Positions 11,689 through 23,764 of a DNA stretch of 64,000 nt are shown here, piece by piece. Each line of letters opens with the position of its first letter. The stretch's first letter is position 1. The position numbers were made by a program, and so were the translations under genes. This stretch comes from Phyllostachys edulis (lineage: Eukaryota; Streptophyta; Magnoliopsida; Poales; Poaceae): positions 45,903,058-45,967,057 of the forward strand of contig CM070554.1 of NCBI GenBank assembly GCA_036346405.1, written 5' to 3'. The notes below the pieces were generated by a model. It did no database searches. It was not told the DNA's origin and saw nothing but the letters and a program-made list of their open reading frames with translations.

Positions 11689-12151
11689 CTCCCATGGCAG
11701 GACCAAAGTTGAGGTTCGCTTGAGCTTTCATCTTAGCCACCTTGTTCATATATGGTGTGCACTTCGGTATATCCCTCATAAGATGTGAAGTTGCACCCCC
11801 TTGTTTATAATACATGAGTTTGTAGCAGAACCTACACTTTGCCCTTGTAGCGATCTCCCCTTTCTTTGTCTTCGATGGAACATTCACCACCTTAAAGATC
11901 TTCCAACAATCTGATCTTTGTTTCTGTCTCCCAGTTGCCTTTGGAGACCCCTTCCGCCTTTTTGCCTCCCTCTTTGATCTTCCTTGAGACACGGTAGTAC
12001 CATCTTCTGTCAATGCCACAGCGGCTTGTTCATCACCATTTGAACTTGAAGAGTCCACTGAAACATGTCCTTGTTCTTGCTCCTCGTCAGATGGTACAAC
12101 ATCGTGATCATCATGAACCAAATCCTCCCAATCCACATCCTCACTCAATGA
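11689..12151 (-). pseudogene. hAT transposase N-terminal exon with BED zinc finger
   Basis: The - strand exon has an acceptor (TTATCACAG at about 12160-12152) and a donor (GGAG/GTGAGACT at 11689). The acidic N-terminal part (DVDWEDLVHDDHDVVPSDEE) precedes a basic patch (SKREAKRRKG). A BED-type zinc finger follows: aromatic residues in SDCWKIFKVV, CRFC, then GGATSHLMRDIPKC supplying the final His/Cys pair. BED fingers bind DNA ends in hAT transposases. No hAT dimerisation or RNase-H-like catalytic part was found nearby, so the gene is a fragment despite its clean open frame. Confidence 0.75.
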
Positions 12152-13597
12152 CTGTGATAAAACATTGGAGATAATTATACATGAAAATTTCAGTACAAAT
12201 GGCAATTACACAAAGAAATAATAAGCAACCATATTGGGAGGAGTAAAGCAAACCAATGCTCTCTGAGTATATTTAGTCATCTAGTTGTGGTCAATATTCT
12301 GTTAGCTAGCTTCAAGTCTTCTCATCTGTCCAATTTGTCTAGCATATGTTTGTAGTCCACAAATGGTTCTGTTAAACTTCATAAACTACCACTGTTGTCT
12401 TGTCAGTTGATACAAATATCGGGTTCATAAACTTCCACAAAAGATATGGTTCATGACTTGATGATATGGTTTCATACCCTCTCCTTTTAATTCGCACATG
12501 AAGTCATAATTACAGCCTACAAAGAAAAGGTAAGTTATATCTTCTAGTGTTATCATCGTAACAACAACATACTGTCTACTTTCAATACATTATACATGTC
12601 TACTTTCAATACATTATACATGTCTACTAAGAAAAGGTAAGTTGCTCAAAGCTGACTTGCTCAATACATATCAATCAGAAACCATTTGCACTACTACATA
12701 ATGACATCAGAAACCATCATGACATCTGCATAACTAATTAAGCAAACTTGCTCAAAGCTTCAGAACACTACCCATCTAGCTTCAACATCTGCACTACTAC
12801 ATCTACAACATTCTCACTGAGAGACACTACACGTCTACACTCATCGAGGCTGCCGGTTCGGCGAGGTTCGGAGGCTGGGAGCAGAGGCGTCGTCCACCGA
12901 TTGCACGCTCGTCCGGTACTGGTACTGGTACTGGTAGTGTCGAGACGGAGGCCCCGGCGTTGGCCAACTTCTTCCCTCGAGCACGAGACTCCATGCTCCA
13001 TTGGCGGTCCATGCGCGTTGGTTGGAGGACGCCGCGGCGGATGGAGGGCGACGGATGGAGGACCAGCAGTGGAAGGGGCAGCAGTGGGGGGGTGGAGCCT
13101 AGAGGACAGGGCGAAAGGGGAGGGAGAGGAGGGCCATGAGGCGCAGCGATGCGGTGGTAGGGTCGGGACGATGCAGGGAGGACGGGCCCAGGGCGGAGGC
13201 GGGACGACAGGGGAGGACGGGGTCAGGGCGGAGGCAGGAGGACGGGGGAGGGGGGCAGAGCCCGGGGCCAGCCGGCCAGGGGAGGATGGGGTGCAATGGC
13301 ACGGTTGGAGGAGGCCGCAGCGGATGAAGGACAATGGGAGAGGAAGGCCTGAAGCTTGAAGGTGAAGGGGAAGTGGGATGGGGGTGGGGAATTGGGGGCT
13401 GCGTGGTGGTGTAGGGTGAAGGGAAGCTGGTTAGGGTGCTGGTCTCCTGGGCCTCCATGGGTCGAGCTCGCAAGCCGCTCGCAAGCTAGCTCAGGCTCGG
13501 CTCGTTTTGATTGCGAGCTAAAATCCAGGATCGGCTCAGCTCGAAATTTCACGAGCCCAAGTTGGCTCGCGATCTTCGAGCATTTTTTCCAACCCTA
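12152..13597 (-). mobile_element. hAT element 5' portion with right terminus
   Basis: The right end at 13597 reads, inverted, TAGGGTTGGAAAAAATGCTC, a hAT-type terminus. Beside it lie GAGCTCG/GGCTCG-rich subterminal repeats (13455-13570), common in grass hAT elements. A GC-rich 600-bp block (12830-13440) may be the promoter/leader of the BED-finger gene. A 27-bp direct repeat (CATGTCTACTTTCAATACAT) is at about 12573-12625. The left terminus and 8-bp target duplication were not found. Confidence 0.55.
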
Positions 13598-13749
13598 CTA
13601 GCGAGGGGAAAAAGAAGAAAGAAATGAATGGACGCTAACAACTGGAGATGGGAGATGATCTAATGCTCACGCCTTCAATGACCTATAGGGGAGATGATCT
13701 AATGTTGAGATGGAAGATAGAGATGCTAAGAGATTGAAGAATATCTCAA

Positions 13750-16700
13750 ATCTGACATCTCATGCTCCTGAGAACAGCGAGAGACAGTCTACCTCATTTT
13801 CTAAGGGGACTTCTTTAGGACTGTTACCATCGGATACTGTCTAGGTCACCCCAAGGGCAGTTAGAAAAAAGTTTGAGAATATTGCACATGTCGATGGGGT
13901 GTCTACTCCAAACCTTCAGGGGCATAGTACTATGACTGTCTTGGCCGGTTTACCCTCCGAGCCGACGGGTGTTACAATTAATGATGGCGTGGGTGATTAT
14001 TTTTTGGAGGAAGCTCAGTTCGGGGTGACAGATGATTTATTGGCTGTTGAGGAGAGGTCCAAGGAGCAGCAATGTGCTTCATATGCTGAGGTAACAAGAG
14101 ATGTGTTCTGGTGGTGGCGGCCTTGTCTCGCTTGCGGCTAAGGAGCATTCAAAGGGTTCAGCTGCAGCTTTGGTAAAGATTGATGTGCTCACGGCTGGTG
14201 GTGGCCTCGTCTCGCAAGTGTTCAAAAATCCAGGCAATCACTCGGTCGGCTCAGACATTTCCGATGTCAAGGCAAGAGCTCCAGCCGTTTGGCTTTCCAA
14301 GGCTTTACCTTCGGTCGGTGAGACAGGTGTACCTTCTGGTTGTCCTACTACCGCTCCTAAGCTGACCGATCACTTTGGAGAGGATGGTTTTGGGGAAGGC
14401 CAGGCCAGCTGGTGGCGGGTTGTAACATCTCAAAGTGCTGTTACCAAAATAAAATAAATAAAGTTATTATTTTGTTGGATTTTCTGAATTTGAAAGAGTT
14501 TTATTGCCTTATTTGAATTTCTGAAGTTTTAAAAGTCAAAAGTAAAATTTATTAAAGTTTTTGAAGTTTTATTTGAGTTAAATTTGAAAAATAAAAATTA
14601 ATTAATTTCTGTAATTTTCGAGATTTTAAAAGCTTTTCCATAATTATTTTAAAGCTAAAATAATTTATTTGCAAAATTAAAAGCAATTTTAAGTTGGGAA
14701 TAATTTTATTAAGTTTAAAATAATTCTAGAATTTTTGTGAATTTTTCTAGAATTTTTGGACTCTATTTGCTATGTTCTAAAAATATTTGATTTATTGCTT
14801 AAATCTGAATTTGGAATTAAAAAAATATTTTAATCTGTTCACGCGTGTGCACGTGCGGTCACCCATCCCAGTGCTGCCCAAGTACCAGTGCTGCCCCAAG
14901 CCCAGCACGCTCAACGTGCAAGCATCTAATGCATGCACAAACATCTTGCCTCTTTTCTTTCAATCAAACATATACTTTCCTTTATTTCTTTTCTACCCTC
15001 CTTCTCTCCTATTCACCTTCTTCCCCAAAACGATTTTATACATTGTTTGTCAGGCACTCATGGCGCGTTGCTTTGGCCGACCACCTCCATGGCGCACCTC
15101 CAGCTTAGCCACGCCACGCCTCCTCCACCACCAAGCGCGCCTCTCTTCCCTCCTTCCTTCAATGCAGAGCCGGTTGAGCTCCATGAGGCCATTAATGGCT
15201 GCCGACGCTATTTCTCCCCGTTCTTCTCATTCAAAGCATCAAAATCAATTCCGTTTGAAGCACTACGACCGCGCTAACATCACCCACGTTCCCAAACCTT
15301 CAATTGGACGTTTCATCCACTACATGCGATTAATTAAGCCATTTTCTTTTCGTTCTTCAAGTGCACTCGGAACGGCCGCCCCACGATCTCCCTCTCCCGG
15401 CCCCCTCCGCCCCTATAAAAGGGAGCATCAGGTGTGCCTCCTCCTCCTGATCAAAACCCCTCAAAGAGCCCTCTCTCTCTCCCTCTCAATCGCCGGCAAT
15501 TCGAGCTTTTCTCCGCGCCGCCGAAACTCAAATCCCGTCTTCTCCGGCGCCGTCAAGCCTTCCCCGGCCACCCCGACCTCACCGTCGGCATCGCCGCAGC
15601 CCCGCCAACGCCGTGCTCACCCTCTCGTCGCCGGAGCATCGCCGGAACATCCTCACCACCGTGAGCGCAAGCCGCGCCGACGTCGTCGTCCTCGCCTCCG
15701 GCCATCCGTACACATTCCTCCACAACTGAGGTGAGCACCGGCATCCCCGTCATTCCCTCTCTCCATTCCACCCCTCGCCGGCCGTCGTAACACCGTCGTT
15801 CGCCGGCAACATCGCCATCCGAACAATAGACCGAAGTCTCTCCCATTGCGAATTGTGTCACCGTCGAGCTAGCTCCGGCCACATCGTCTCCACCACTGGC
15901 ATCGCGATGTTGCGTTCCTTATGATGCTCTCTTTTCCTTCTCCGGGTGCCACCATTTTTCCTTTTCTCTCCCGAAGCCATCCATTTTTCTTCTGTTCGGC
16001 TGCTATTGGAAGGAGATGATGAACAGTAACCAATTATTAAGTTTAGTGCTTTGCACTTTCTACATACAAGTTTTATTCATTCCAAAATTCATTCTCTCAC
16101 ATGCAAACTCCAAATCCGTTGATTCTTCCTCCTAAATTCATCTACTATTTTTAGTATTTATTTCATAATTTTTAGATTTTATTTATTTTCCGTTATTTAA
16201 TTGGTCCATTTTGCGCGTCGTCGCCACCGCCGGACGACCATGCGCGTTCCACCCCAACCAAGGTGAGCGTTGCATTTCCCACGGTTTCCTCTTCTTTTCG
16301 CCGCAAACCGCACCCGTTAACTCATTTTTGTTTGCTCGGAACGCCGACGTCACCTCGCCGCCCGCCAAAGGTTTTCTCCGTCGGACTGCGTCGCCATCGA
16401 AGATCATCTGGCCGAGCCGTCGACACCGTTGAGTTCGCCTCAACGCGTTCAACGTTGTAATTTATCGCCATGGCCCTAAAGCTCTTTCTTTGTTTCCAGT
16501 CATCCGAAACCACAATTTTTGATGAATAGTACAATTTTCGGAATTATATCATTTCATGTGATTTCCAAACTTCCCGGGGTTCGTTCTCCTTCATACGAAC
16601 TCCAATTCCTTCCATTCAACTTCCTAAATTCATAAAAAGTCGATACCTTCTTAGCAATGTTTTATTTTATAATTATTGGATTCTATTTGGATTTTATTTG

Positions 16701-18900
16701 AATTGTGTTTGAATTTGGTTTGTTTTCGTGAATAGATTTCAACGACTTCGGAGAGTTCGATTTCGACGCCGTTTGAGAACAGCAATTAATTGAGCAAGGC
16801 AAGTTACATTCTTGATCATATTGCACCTATTATTTTAAATTATTTATTCTGTTTTAAATTATTATTGCATGCTTATTTTTATCCAGTTATTTAAATTCCT
16901 ATTTTAAATTATAGTTATACCTAAATCCTTTGTACTGCCAATTTTGACATTGAAATAAATGTACCTTGACACCTTAGATGAAAATCTAGTTTATGCAATA
17001 GTATGAACTAGAAAGTTTTGGGAAAAATTATGCTTAGCCATGCTTAGACCCGAAATACTTGATTTGGGGAATTTCAGCCAAAAATCAAATGTTGTTTAAA
17101 ATTGTATCCATAGCGTTGGTGTGCCATGGATGTTTGAAAAGGATTTTGAAAAGCAAAAGTAAAATTGGTTTGGACCTGGGCAAAATGGATGCTTGATGGG
17201 TGCAGGTTTATGCACGGGATCAATCCGGGTTGGATTGAAGCCCAGGGTTTTTATTGGAAGTCGCCCAAGTCAGTTAAGGACCGGCCTAAGAGCCGCTTTT
17301 GCTAAGCCACAATCGTACTACCACATGTCCTATGTGGGCAGGACCTGGTCAACTAATTTGTAAAGTTTCATCGCGGTTGATCCTGTTTGTACGTGGGTGG
17401 TCTTTCATGGCCATTTCTTTTGACAAAGTCTTTCATGACTATTGTTCCCACCTGGCGCAAGAGGGGGCCCTGAACCTACGGATGGTTAGTCCAAAGGGGG
17501 TGAAACCTTAGCGAGGCTAGACTGTGGTGGAATGATGCAATGTAAAGGCCTTGTCACGTGCTCTAGACTACTTACCTAAGGTAGTGAGCGGTGGTATCGA
17601 CGGATGCCAAACAAACTAGAGAATTCGTGTCATGTGGGTAAAGCTGTACACCTCTGCAGAGTGTAAATCTATTCGAATAGCCGTGTCCACGGTCATGGAC
17701 ATGTTTAGCATTGGCCACTCAAAGTTAGACTTTGGTTTTGATTTCAAAATGATTTGTCAAATGATTTCTATCCAAATGGGAATTGGGCAGGAAGCCATGT
17801 GATAGGAGGGTATCCTTCATCATTCTTGTGTGAATGTTATCTGACTATAAAATTGAGAATTTATAAAATGAATTTTAGTTATGGAATAACTGCTTTGGAA
17901 CTTAGTACAAGTATTTAAAGAAAATGCTGCTTTATGCAAATCAACCATATTAAGCCTTCCTTTGAGATATCCATGTATGCATGTCATTCTGTTATTTGAC
18001 GGGTGTAACTTGCGAGCACGGTAGTAGTGCTCATTCTTACTTCATGCAAATAAATTTCAGAGGATAAGGACTTCGCTACTAGTGTGGATCTCGACGACTA
18101 GGCCGCTATCCAGTCGATTGCCTGTGGCAGATCAGCTGGACTCCACTACTTCTTCGTCTTCCGATGTGTTTGTTTATTGTTGGCTTGTAAGCCTCTTTTG
18201 TAATAAACTCTGTTGATTATTAATAAAGTTGTGCGTTTTATGGATGTTACCATATCTGTTTACTGTGTGAACTAGCTACTGATCATGGGACTAGTTCAGA
18301 AATGCACAGAGGATTTGGGGTGTTAATCCCGGGTCCGACAGAGACGGGTGCTCCTAAAGGCAAACCTGTAGGACCGGTAATTGCCAATCCAGTCTTAGTT
18401 TCCAAGGCAGGTGCTTCTATTGTTAAGGTGGACAAAATCCCTAGACTGTCTCATTACGTGGCTAATAAAGGGAAGAAGGATGGCTCCGTGGGTGTGTCGG
18501 TTGCTTTAGATTCCAAACCAGAGGGGGCTAGCTAGCCGGTGTTGAGTCGTGAAGTCGATCCGGTGGAGATTAGACAAAGTGAGAGAAATAAGAAGCAGCG
18601 GTGATGAAGAAAGTCTGGTGATGAAGACTTGGTACAAAAGGCTATGTGGCAAGCGCAAGTCCGTTATTTTGAATTTGATCCAAGTAAGTCTGGTAATAAA
18701 ATTTCTTTTATGGCCTTTTCTGATGAGCAATTAGTTGAAAAGATTGCTAGCATTGGCATTTCTTTAGGAGATGACAGTGTAGAGATTGATAGTTCTATTA
18801 ACAGTCTTAAGACTCTGGAAGTAAGATGGAGGATGAGAATCTAGATTACAGAGATATCTCAGCTCTTAACCATTTTGTAGTGATTTAGATGGCGATTTGA
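13750..18900 (+). pseudogene. LINE ORF1-like remnant
   Basis: Open pieces occur at 13899-14141 (SMT..TVLAGLPSEPTG-like), 14101-14420, 18336-18535 (PRLSHYVANKGKKDGS) and 18629-18838 (WQAQVRYFEFDPSKSGNK). They are separated by stops, frameshifts and the solo LTR at 14421-18329. The basic, low-complexity content and position before the endonuclease fit an L1 ORF1 nucleic-acid-binding protein, but no RRM or zinc knuckle is visible. Confidence 0.5.
14421..18329 (+). mobile_element. Solo Ty3/gypsy-type LTR, about 3.9 kb
   Basis: It starts TGTAACATCTC and ends near GGATTTGGGGTGTTAATCC; the canonical end would be GGGGTGTTACA, so the last bases have changed. CGGGT directly flanks both sides (14416-14420 and 18330-18334), fitting a 5-bp duplication. 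Inside are an AT-rich start, a GC-rich middle with TATA box CCCCTATAAAAGGG (15411), and the block with CTATTCGAATAG near 17668 shared with the LTRs at 6816 and 48170. No gag-pol is present. A 315-residue ORF at 14787-15734 crosses the LTR promoter and is not a gene. Confidence 0.75.
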
Positions 18901-18991
18901 AGGATGACCAATTTGATTTTACTTTGGTGATAAATAAAAAGTGGTCGAAAAAGAAAAAATTTCAGAATAGGCCAATCAAATTAAAGTTAAA

Positions 18992-21900
18992 ATGAAAGGT
19001 CTTTTTTAGAATAGCAGAGGTCTGGGAGACTTGGCTAAACATCGTTATATTTGTGATTTGGTTAAGGAACAACATCTAGATTTTGTGGCCATTCTTGAAA
19101 CTGGTAAAAAAGATTTTTCAGTGGTTAGTCTTAACCATCTTTGTGGTGGACGAGATTTTTTTGTGGCATTTTTCTCCGCCACAAGGTTGGTCGGGGGGGT
19201 ATCCTTTTGGGGGGTGGATCCTATAGTTTTTGATATTGGGTCTATTGATGCTGGTGATTTTGTGTAAAGTTTCATTTAAAAAATAGAGAAGATGATTTTC
19301 AATGGGTTCTTGTGGCTGTTTACGGTGCAGCTCAACCTCAATTCAAGGAGAAGTTTCTTAATGAACTTGTTCATGCCTATAGGAAAGAATCACTTTCTAT
19401 TTTAATTGGGGGTGATTTTAATACCATCAGGCATTCAGGTGAAAAAAATAATGATAATTTTGAGTATAGGTGGTCTTTCTTGTTTAATGCTGTGATTAAT
19501 AACTTGGATTTAAGAGAAATAGTTTTATCTGGTAGACAATATACTTGGACCAATTCGTTAGATAATCCCACCTTTGAAAAGCTGGATAGAGTCTTAATGA
19601 ATATAGATTGGGAGCATAAATTTCCTTTGGTTGCAGTTAATGCTCTTGAAAGGTCTTTGTCTGATCATACGTCGTTACTTTTAAATACGAGAGCGGCTTC
19701 TTTTAGAGGACATCAACCTTTATTTAAATTTAAATTAGGTTGATTGTGTACGAAGGGGTTTAGAGAGTTGGTGGAGGATGTGTGGAGAAAAGAAATAAGT
19801 GGTCATTCTGCCTTAGAAATTTGGCAAAGTAAGGTTCGAGCTCTCAGACATTTTCTTCGTGGGTGGGCTAAAAATACCAGTGGGACGCATAAAAAGGAAA
19901 AGATAGAGCTTAACTTTTTAATTGATGAATTAGATAAAAAGCTGAGGTTATGAGGTTGTCTGATCACAATCTTAAACTTAAAAAAGGCGCTAATGAGAGA
20001 TTGGTACATCTTTTGAGAGAAGAAGAAATTAAGTGGTACCAGAGGTCCAAAGCGAAATTTCTTTTGGAGAGGGATAGAAATACACGTTATTATCATTTGA
20101 TTGCGAATAGGAAGCATAGACGTCAAAGAATTTTTCAGCTCGAACAAGAGGAAAGAATAGTTCGGGGTGATGTACAATTAAAAAAGTATATCACCGATTA
20201 TTATAAAGGTTTATTTAGACCATCCGAAGTCAATCATTTATCTATGGTTGATACTGTTATGAATGATATACCCCAAGTTTCAGATACGAAAAATAATTTC
20301 CTTACAAAATCTTTCACTGAAAAAGAGGTAAAGGAAGCAAATTTTCAAATGGACCATAACAAAGCACCTGTGCCAGATGGCTTTCCAGCCGAGTTTCATC
20401 AGGTGTTTTGGGACATCATTAAAGATGACTTGATGGCCATGTTCCATGATTTTCATAACTGCTCTCTACCCCTCTTTAGCTTGAAAGTTGGGATCATTGC
20501 ACTACTTCCAAAAAAAAGCCGATGCTACGCAAATCTAACAGTATAGGCCTATTTGTCTTTTAAATGTTAGTTTTAAAATTTTTACTAAAGTTGTTACTAA
20601 CAGACTTATGGGTGTAGCTCAAAAGATTATTAGAACATCCCAGTCAGCGTTCATGCAGGGGAGATTTATTCTTGATGGCATTGTTATCCTTCATAAAACC
20701 ATCCACGAACTATATAAAAAGAATTTGGATGGAATTGTTTTCAAGGTAGATTTTGAGAAAGCTTATGACAAAGTAAAATGACCGTTTTTACTCTAAACTT
20801 TGAAGATGAAAGACTTTTCTGCCAAATGGTGTTCCTAGGTGGAAATTTTAGTTAAGGGAGGAAGTATTGGAATAAAAGTTAATGATGATCTTGGGTCTTT
20901 TTTCCAAACTCAGAAAGGTCATAGGCAAGGTGATCCTATGTCGCCTATTCTTTTTAACCTTGTGGAGGACATGCTTGCAATCTTTATTTCAAGAGCTAAA
21001 GAAGCAGGCCTTTTATCAGGAGTAGTTCCTTACTTAATTGATGATGGGTTGTCAATCTTTAGTATGCTGATGATATGATTCTCTTTCTAAATAATGATTT
21101 GGAACAAGCAAAAAATCTCAAGCTTATTCTTTGTGTCTTTGAACAATTATCCAGTTTAAAGATTAATTTCCATAATAGCGAGATTTTTTATTTTGGTTTT
21201 GCCAAAGATGTTGAACCACAATTCACACAATTATTTGGTTGTTAAGTGGGTACTTTTCCTTTCAGGTACTTAGGTATCCCAATTCACTTTAAAAGGTTAA
21301 AGAATAGTGATTGGAAAGGGGTTGATGATAGATTTGAGAAAAAACTTAGTAGTTGGAAAGGAAAAAATATGTCAGGAGGGGGGACGGTTAGTACTTCTTA
21401 ACTCAGTACTCAGCAGTCTGCCAATGATTATGTTTTCTTTTTTTGAGTTTTCTAGAGAGGTTCTCAAAAGACTTGACTATTATCGATCTATATTTTATTG
21501 GTAGAGTGACAGTCATAAACGAAAGTATAGGCTTACTAAGTGGAGTTTAGTTTGTTCGCCCAAAGAGCATGGCGGTCTAGACGTTCAGAACTTGGACACA
21601 AAAAATAAAAGCTTACTCGGGAAATGATTATTCAAATTGCTTAATGAAGAAGGTGTTTGGCAATTGTTGCTCACAAGGAAATATGTGGGTGACAAGAGTC
21701 TTTCACAGGTGGTTAATAAACCTGGAGCATACCATTTTTGGTCGGGTCTTATGAAAATTAAAGATCATTTTCTTCGCTTTGGATCATTCCAGGTTCAAAA
21801 TGGAATGCACACTAGGTTTTGGGAAGATATTGGGTTAGGAGATTCTTCGCTGAAAGTCCAATATCCACTTCTTTATAACATGGTAAGGAGAAAGGGCGAT

Positions 21901-22290
21901 ATAGTGACAAATGTTCTGAGATCGACTCCTTTAAATGTTTCTTTTCGAAGACCTATTATAGGTACTAAGTTACATGCTTGGAATGAGTTAATTTTGAGAA
22001 TTTCTAATTTACATTTAAGTTCTCAAAAGGATGTCTTCAGGTGGAATCTAAATAAATCTGGTCTGTTTACGGTAAAATCTTTCTATGGGGCACTAATAAG
22101 CAATTATCAAGCCCCCATTAGGAATTTCTTTTGGCAAATTAAAATTCCTTTAAAAGTGAAAATTTTTCTTTGGTATCTCAAAAGAGGAGTAGTATTAACT
22201 AAAGATAACTTGTTTAAGAGAAATTGGAGGGGGAAGCAAACAATGTTGTTTTTGTTTTCAGGAGGAAACAATTTAACATCTTTATATTGA
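18992..22290 (+). pseudogene. LINE ORF2: endonuclease, reverse transcriptase, zf-RVT
   Basis: The AP-endonuclease-like domain starts at 18992 with NSRGLGDLAKHRYI and continues through ILIGGDFNTIRHSGEKNN to SLSDHTSLLL near 19680. The RT region includes NKAPVPDGFPAEFHQ (20360), QSAFMQGRFILDG (20640), FEKAYDKVK (20750), GHRQGDPMSPILFNL (20918) and the catalytic YADDMILF (21063). The C-terminal zinc-binding-like region (zf-RVT) ends near 22290. Nonsense changes (for example TAG at 19007, and TGA at 19741 where Trp is expected) and frameshifts break it. It is inactive as read. Confidence 0.88.
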
Positions 22291-22814
22291 CTGTCCTTTT
22301 GCACGTCTTGCATAGTGGGTTGTTTAATGTGCGTTTAATTTATCTCCCCCTGTGAGCATAGAAAACATGTTAGGGAATTGGTTAGCTGGTATTCCAACAA
22401 ATCTAAAGTTACAACTCCTAGTGGTAGCTAGTGCCTTATGTTGGTCTATCTGGTTATATCGGAATGATGTTGTTTTTTTTTTTTTAAAAAAAGATTGTCA
22501 CTAATCGCTTGCAGGTTATCTTATTATATGGTTTCTAGCTGAGTGCTTGGGCAAATTTACAGAAATTGGTCCAAAAAGAGAACATGTTGGCTAGAATCCT
22601 AAGGTTGGAGGTTGTGGTAAAGCAAATCCTCAATTCTCATGGGTGACGGCTTAGTCACAGGATTTGCAATACTTGAGTGTGATTTGCTTTCGGCTATTGG
22701 TTGTAAGGCTTTAAGCCACTTTTAACAGTGTTGGTTATTTTGGTGCTTGTGACTCTTTAATAAATTGGGCTATGTGCATCTTTAATACAGAGATCGAGAG
22801 AGAGTTTTTCTCTT

Positions 22815-23764
22815 CCATTATCTAAAAATATGCCCTTTGATTTAGTGGGCCCCATGTATCAGTTGCTTACAAGTGAAATATCAGCGCCTAGTTATTCTAA
22901 TGAAATGATATTACTATTCACTTCAACATTTCTACGTTTCCCCTGTTCCTTTGTCCCAAAAGCGTATTCCTACTAAATTCCTTTGTTTTTTAATCCTTTG
23001 TTTTGTTCATGTATTCCTTTCGTATTTCTACGTTTTCGTTTCTGCGTTCCAAACAGCGCAGCAAATTAGGTCAAAGTGACACGACACCAACCAAACTGAT
23101 TTGCCCCAATGGTCAACTACGTCTTACTTCCGCCCGTATCCATCCGACATTCCAACTCAATAATACTCCTACCACTGCTGCACGTCCAAATCCGAAACCT
23201 AACAGGGCCCTCGTCGACCGCACGTCCACAATTCCATATTTCCGTGTACTCCTTTTCCTCAACTTTCCCCTTCTGCTCGCCCGAGACACGGACAAATTTA
23301 ACATCTCGACGATCTCGTCTCGGGAGCCGGGACTCGCGAGACGGTCGGTCCGGTCGCAGTCTTCTTCTGCAGTCCTCCTCGCCTATCGCGTCCGGACTCC
23401 GGGTGCCGGCTCGCGAATTATCCAGCCCACTCCGCATCCGACCCATCACATAAGCAGCTGCTCTTATCGATACGCCAGTTGCCTTATGAGAGATAAGCCG
23501 GTCCGGCGCGTAGTGGCGTGGGCACGGGGAGTAGAAAAGGAAGGCGTCGGGTCGGCGGCCTCTCTATCTGGACCGCATCGAAGAAAGCGAGGCCTTAAAG
23601 CCAACAAACCCACATCTCGCCTTCCCCCGATCTCTCTCTCTCTCTTCGCGTGGTGGGAGACGGATCACGAAACCCTAGGGTTCGTCGTTCGTAGCCTCGT
23701 CGAAGCGCAGGGAGAGGCGTCTGGTTGCACGGTGGCGGGCGGATCGATCGATCGGGCGGGCGAC
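22815..23764 (+). promoter_or_regulatory. 5' flank and leader of the TPR gene
   Basis: About 950 bp separate the 3' end of the upstream LINE from the TPR start codon, so promoter and leader must lie here or inside the LINE. The right half is GC-rich, with a CT-run at about 23628-23645 and GATC repeats just before the ATG, typical of grass leaders. No convincing TATA box is seen. The frame of exon 1 is open upstream to an ATG at 23003. The conserved family start (MSSLSREL at 23765) is the reason for choosing the later ATG. Transcription start is not determinable. Confidence 0.5.

Larger units (their letters stand above)
13606..22810 (+). mobile_element. L1-type LINE retrotransposon, degenerate, split by a solo LTR
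   Basis: ORF1-like fragments, an endonuclease, a reverse transcriptase and a zf-RVT-like C-terminus follow in order. The 3' end has the plant-LINE tail pattern (AATAAATTGGGCTATGTGCATC at about 22760). The 3' boundary near 22810 and 5' boundary near 13606 are estimates. Excluding the 3.9-kb LTR, the length is about 5.3 kb, normal for the family. Confidence 0.8.

Noticed and set aside
12748..13473. GC-rich ORFs on both strands (203 and 188 residues)
   Set aside because: Low-complexity GGAGG/CCTCC composition keeps several frames open at once; it lies in the hAT leader region.
14787..15734. 315-residue + strand ORF
   Set aside because: It crosses the TATA box and leader of a gypsy LTR, is rich in Pro/Arg/Ser, and shows no domain.
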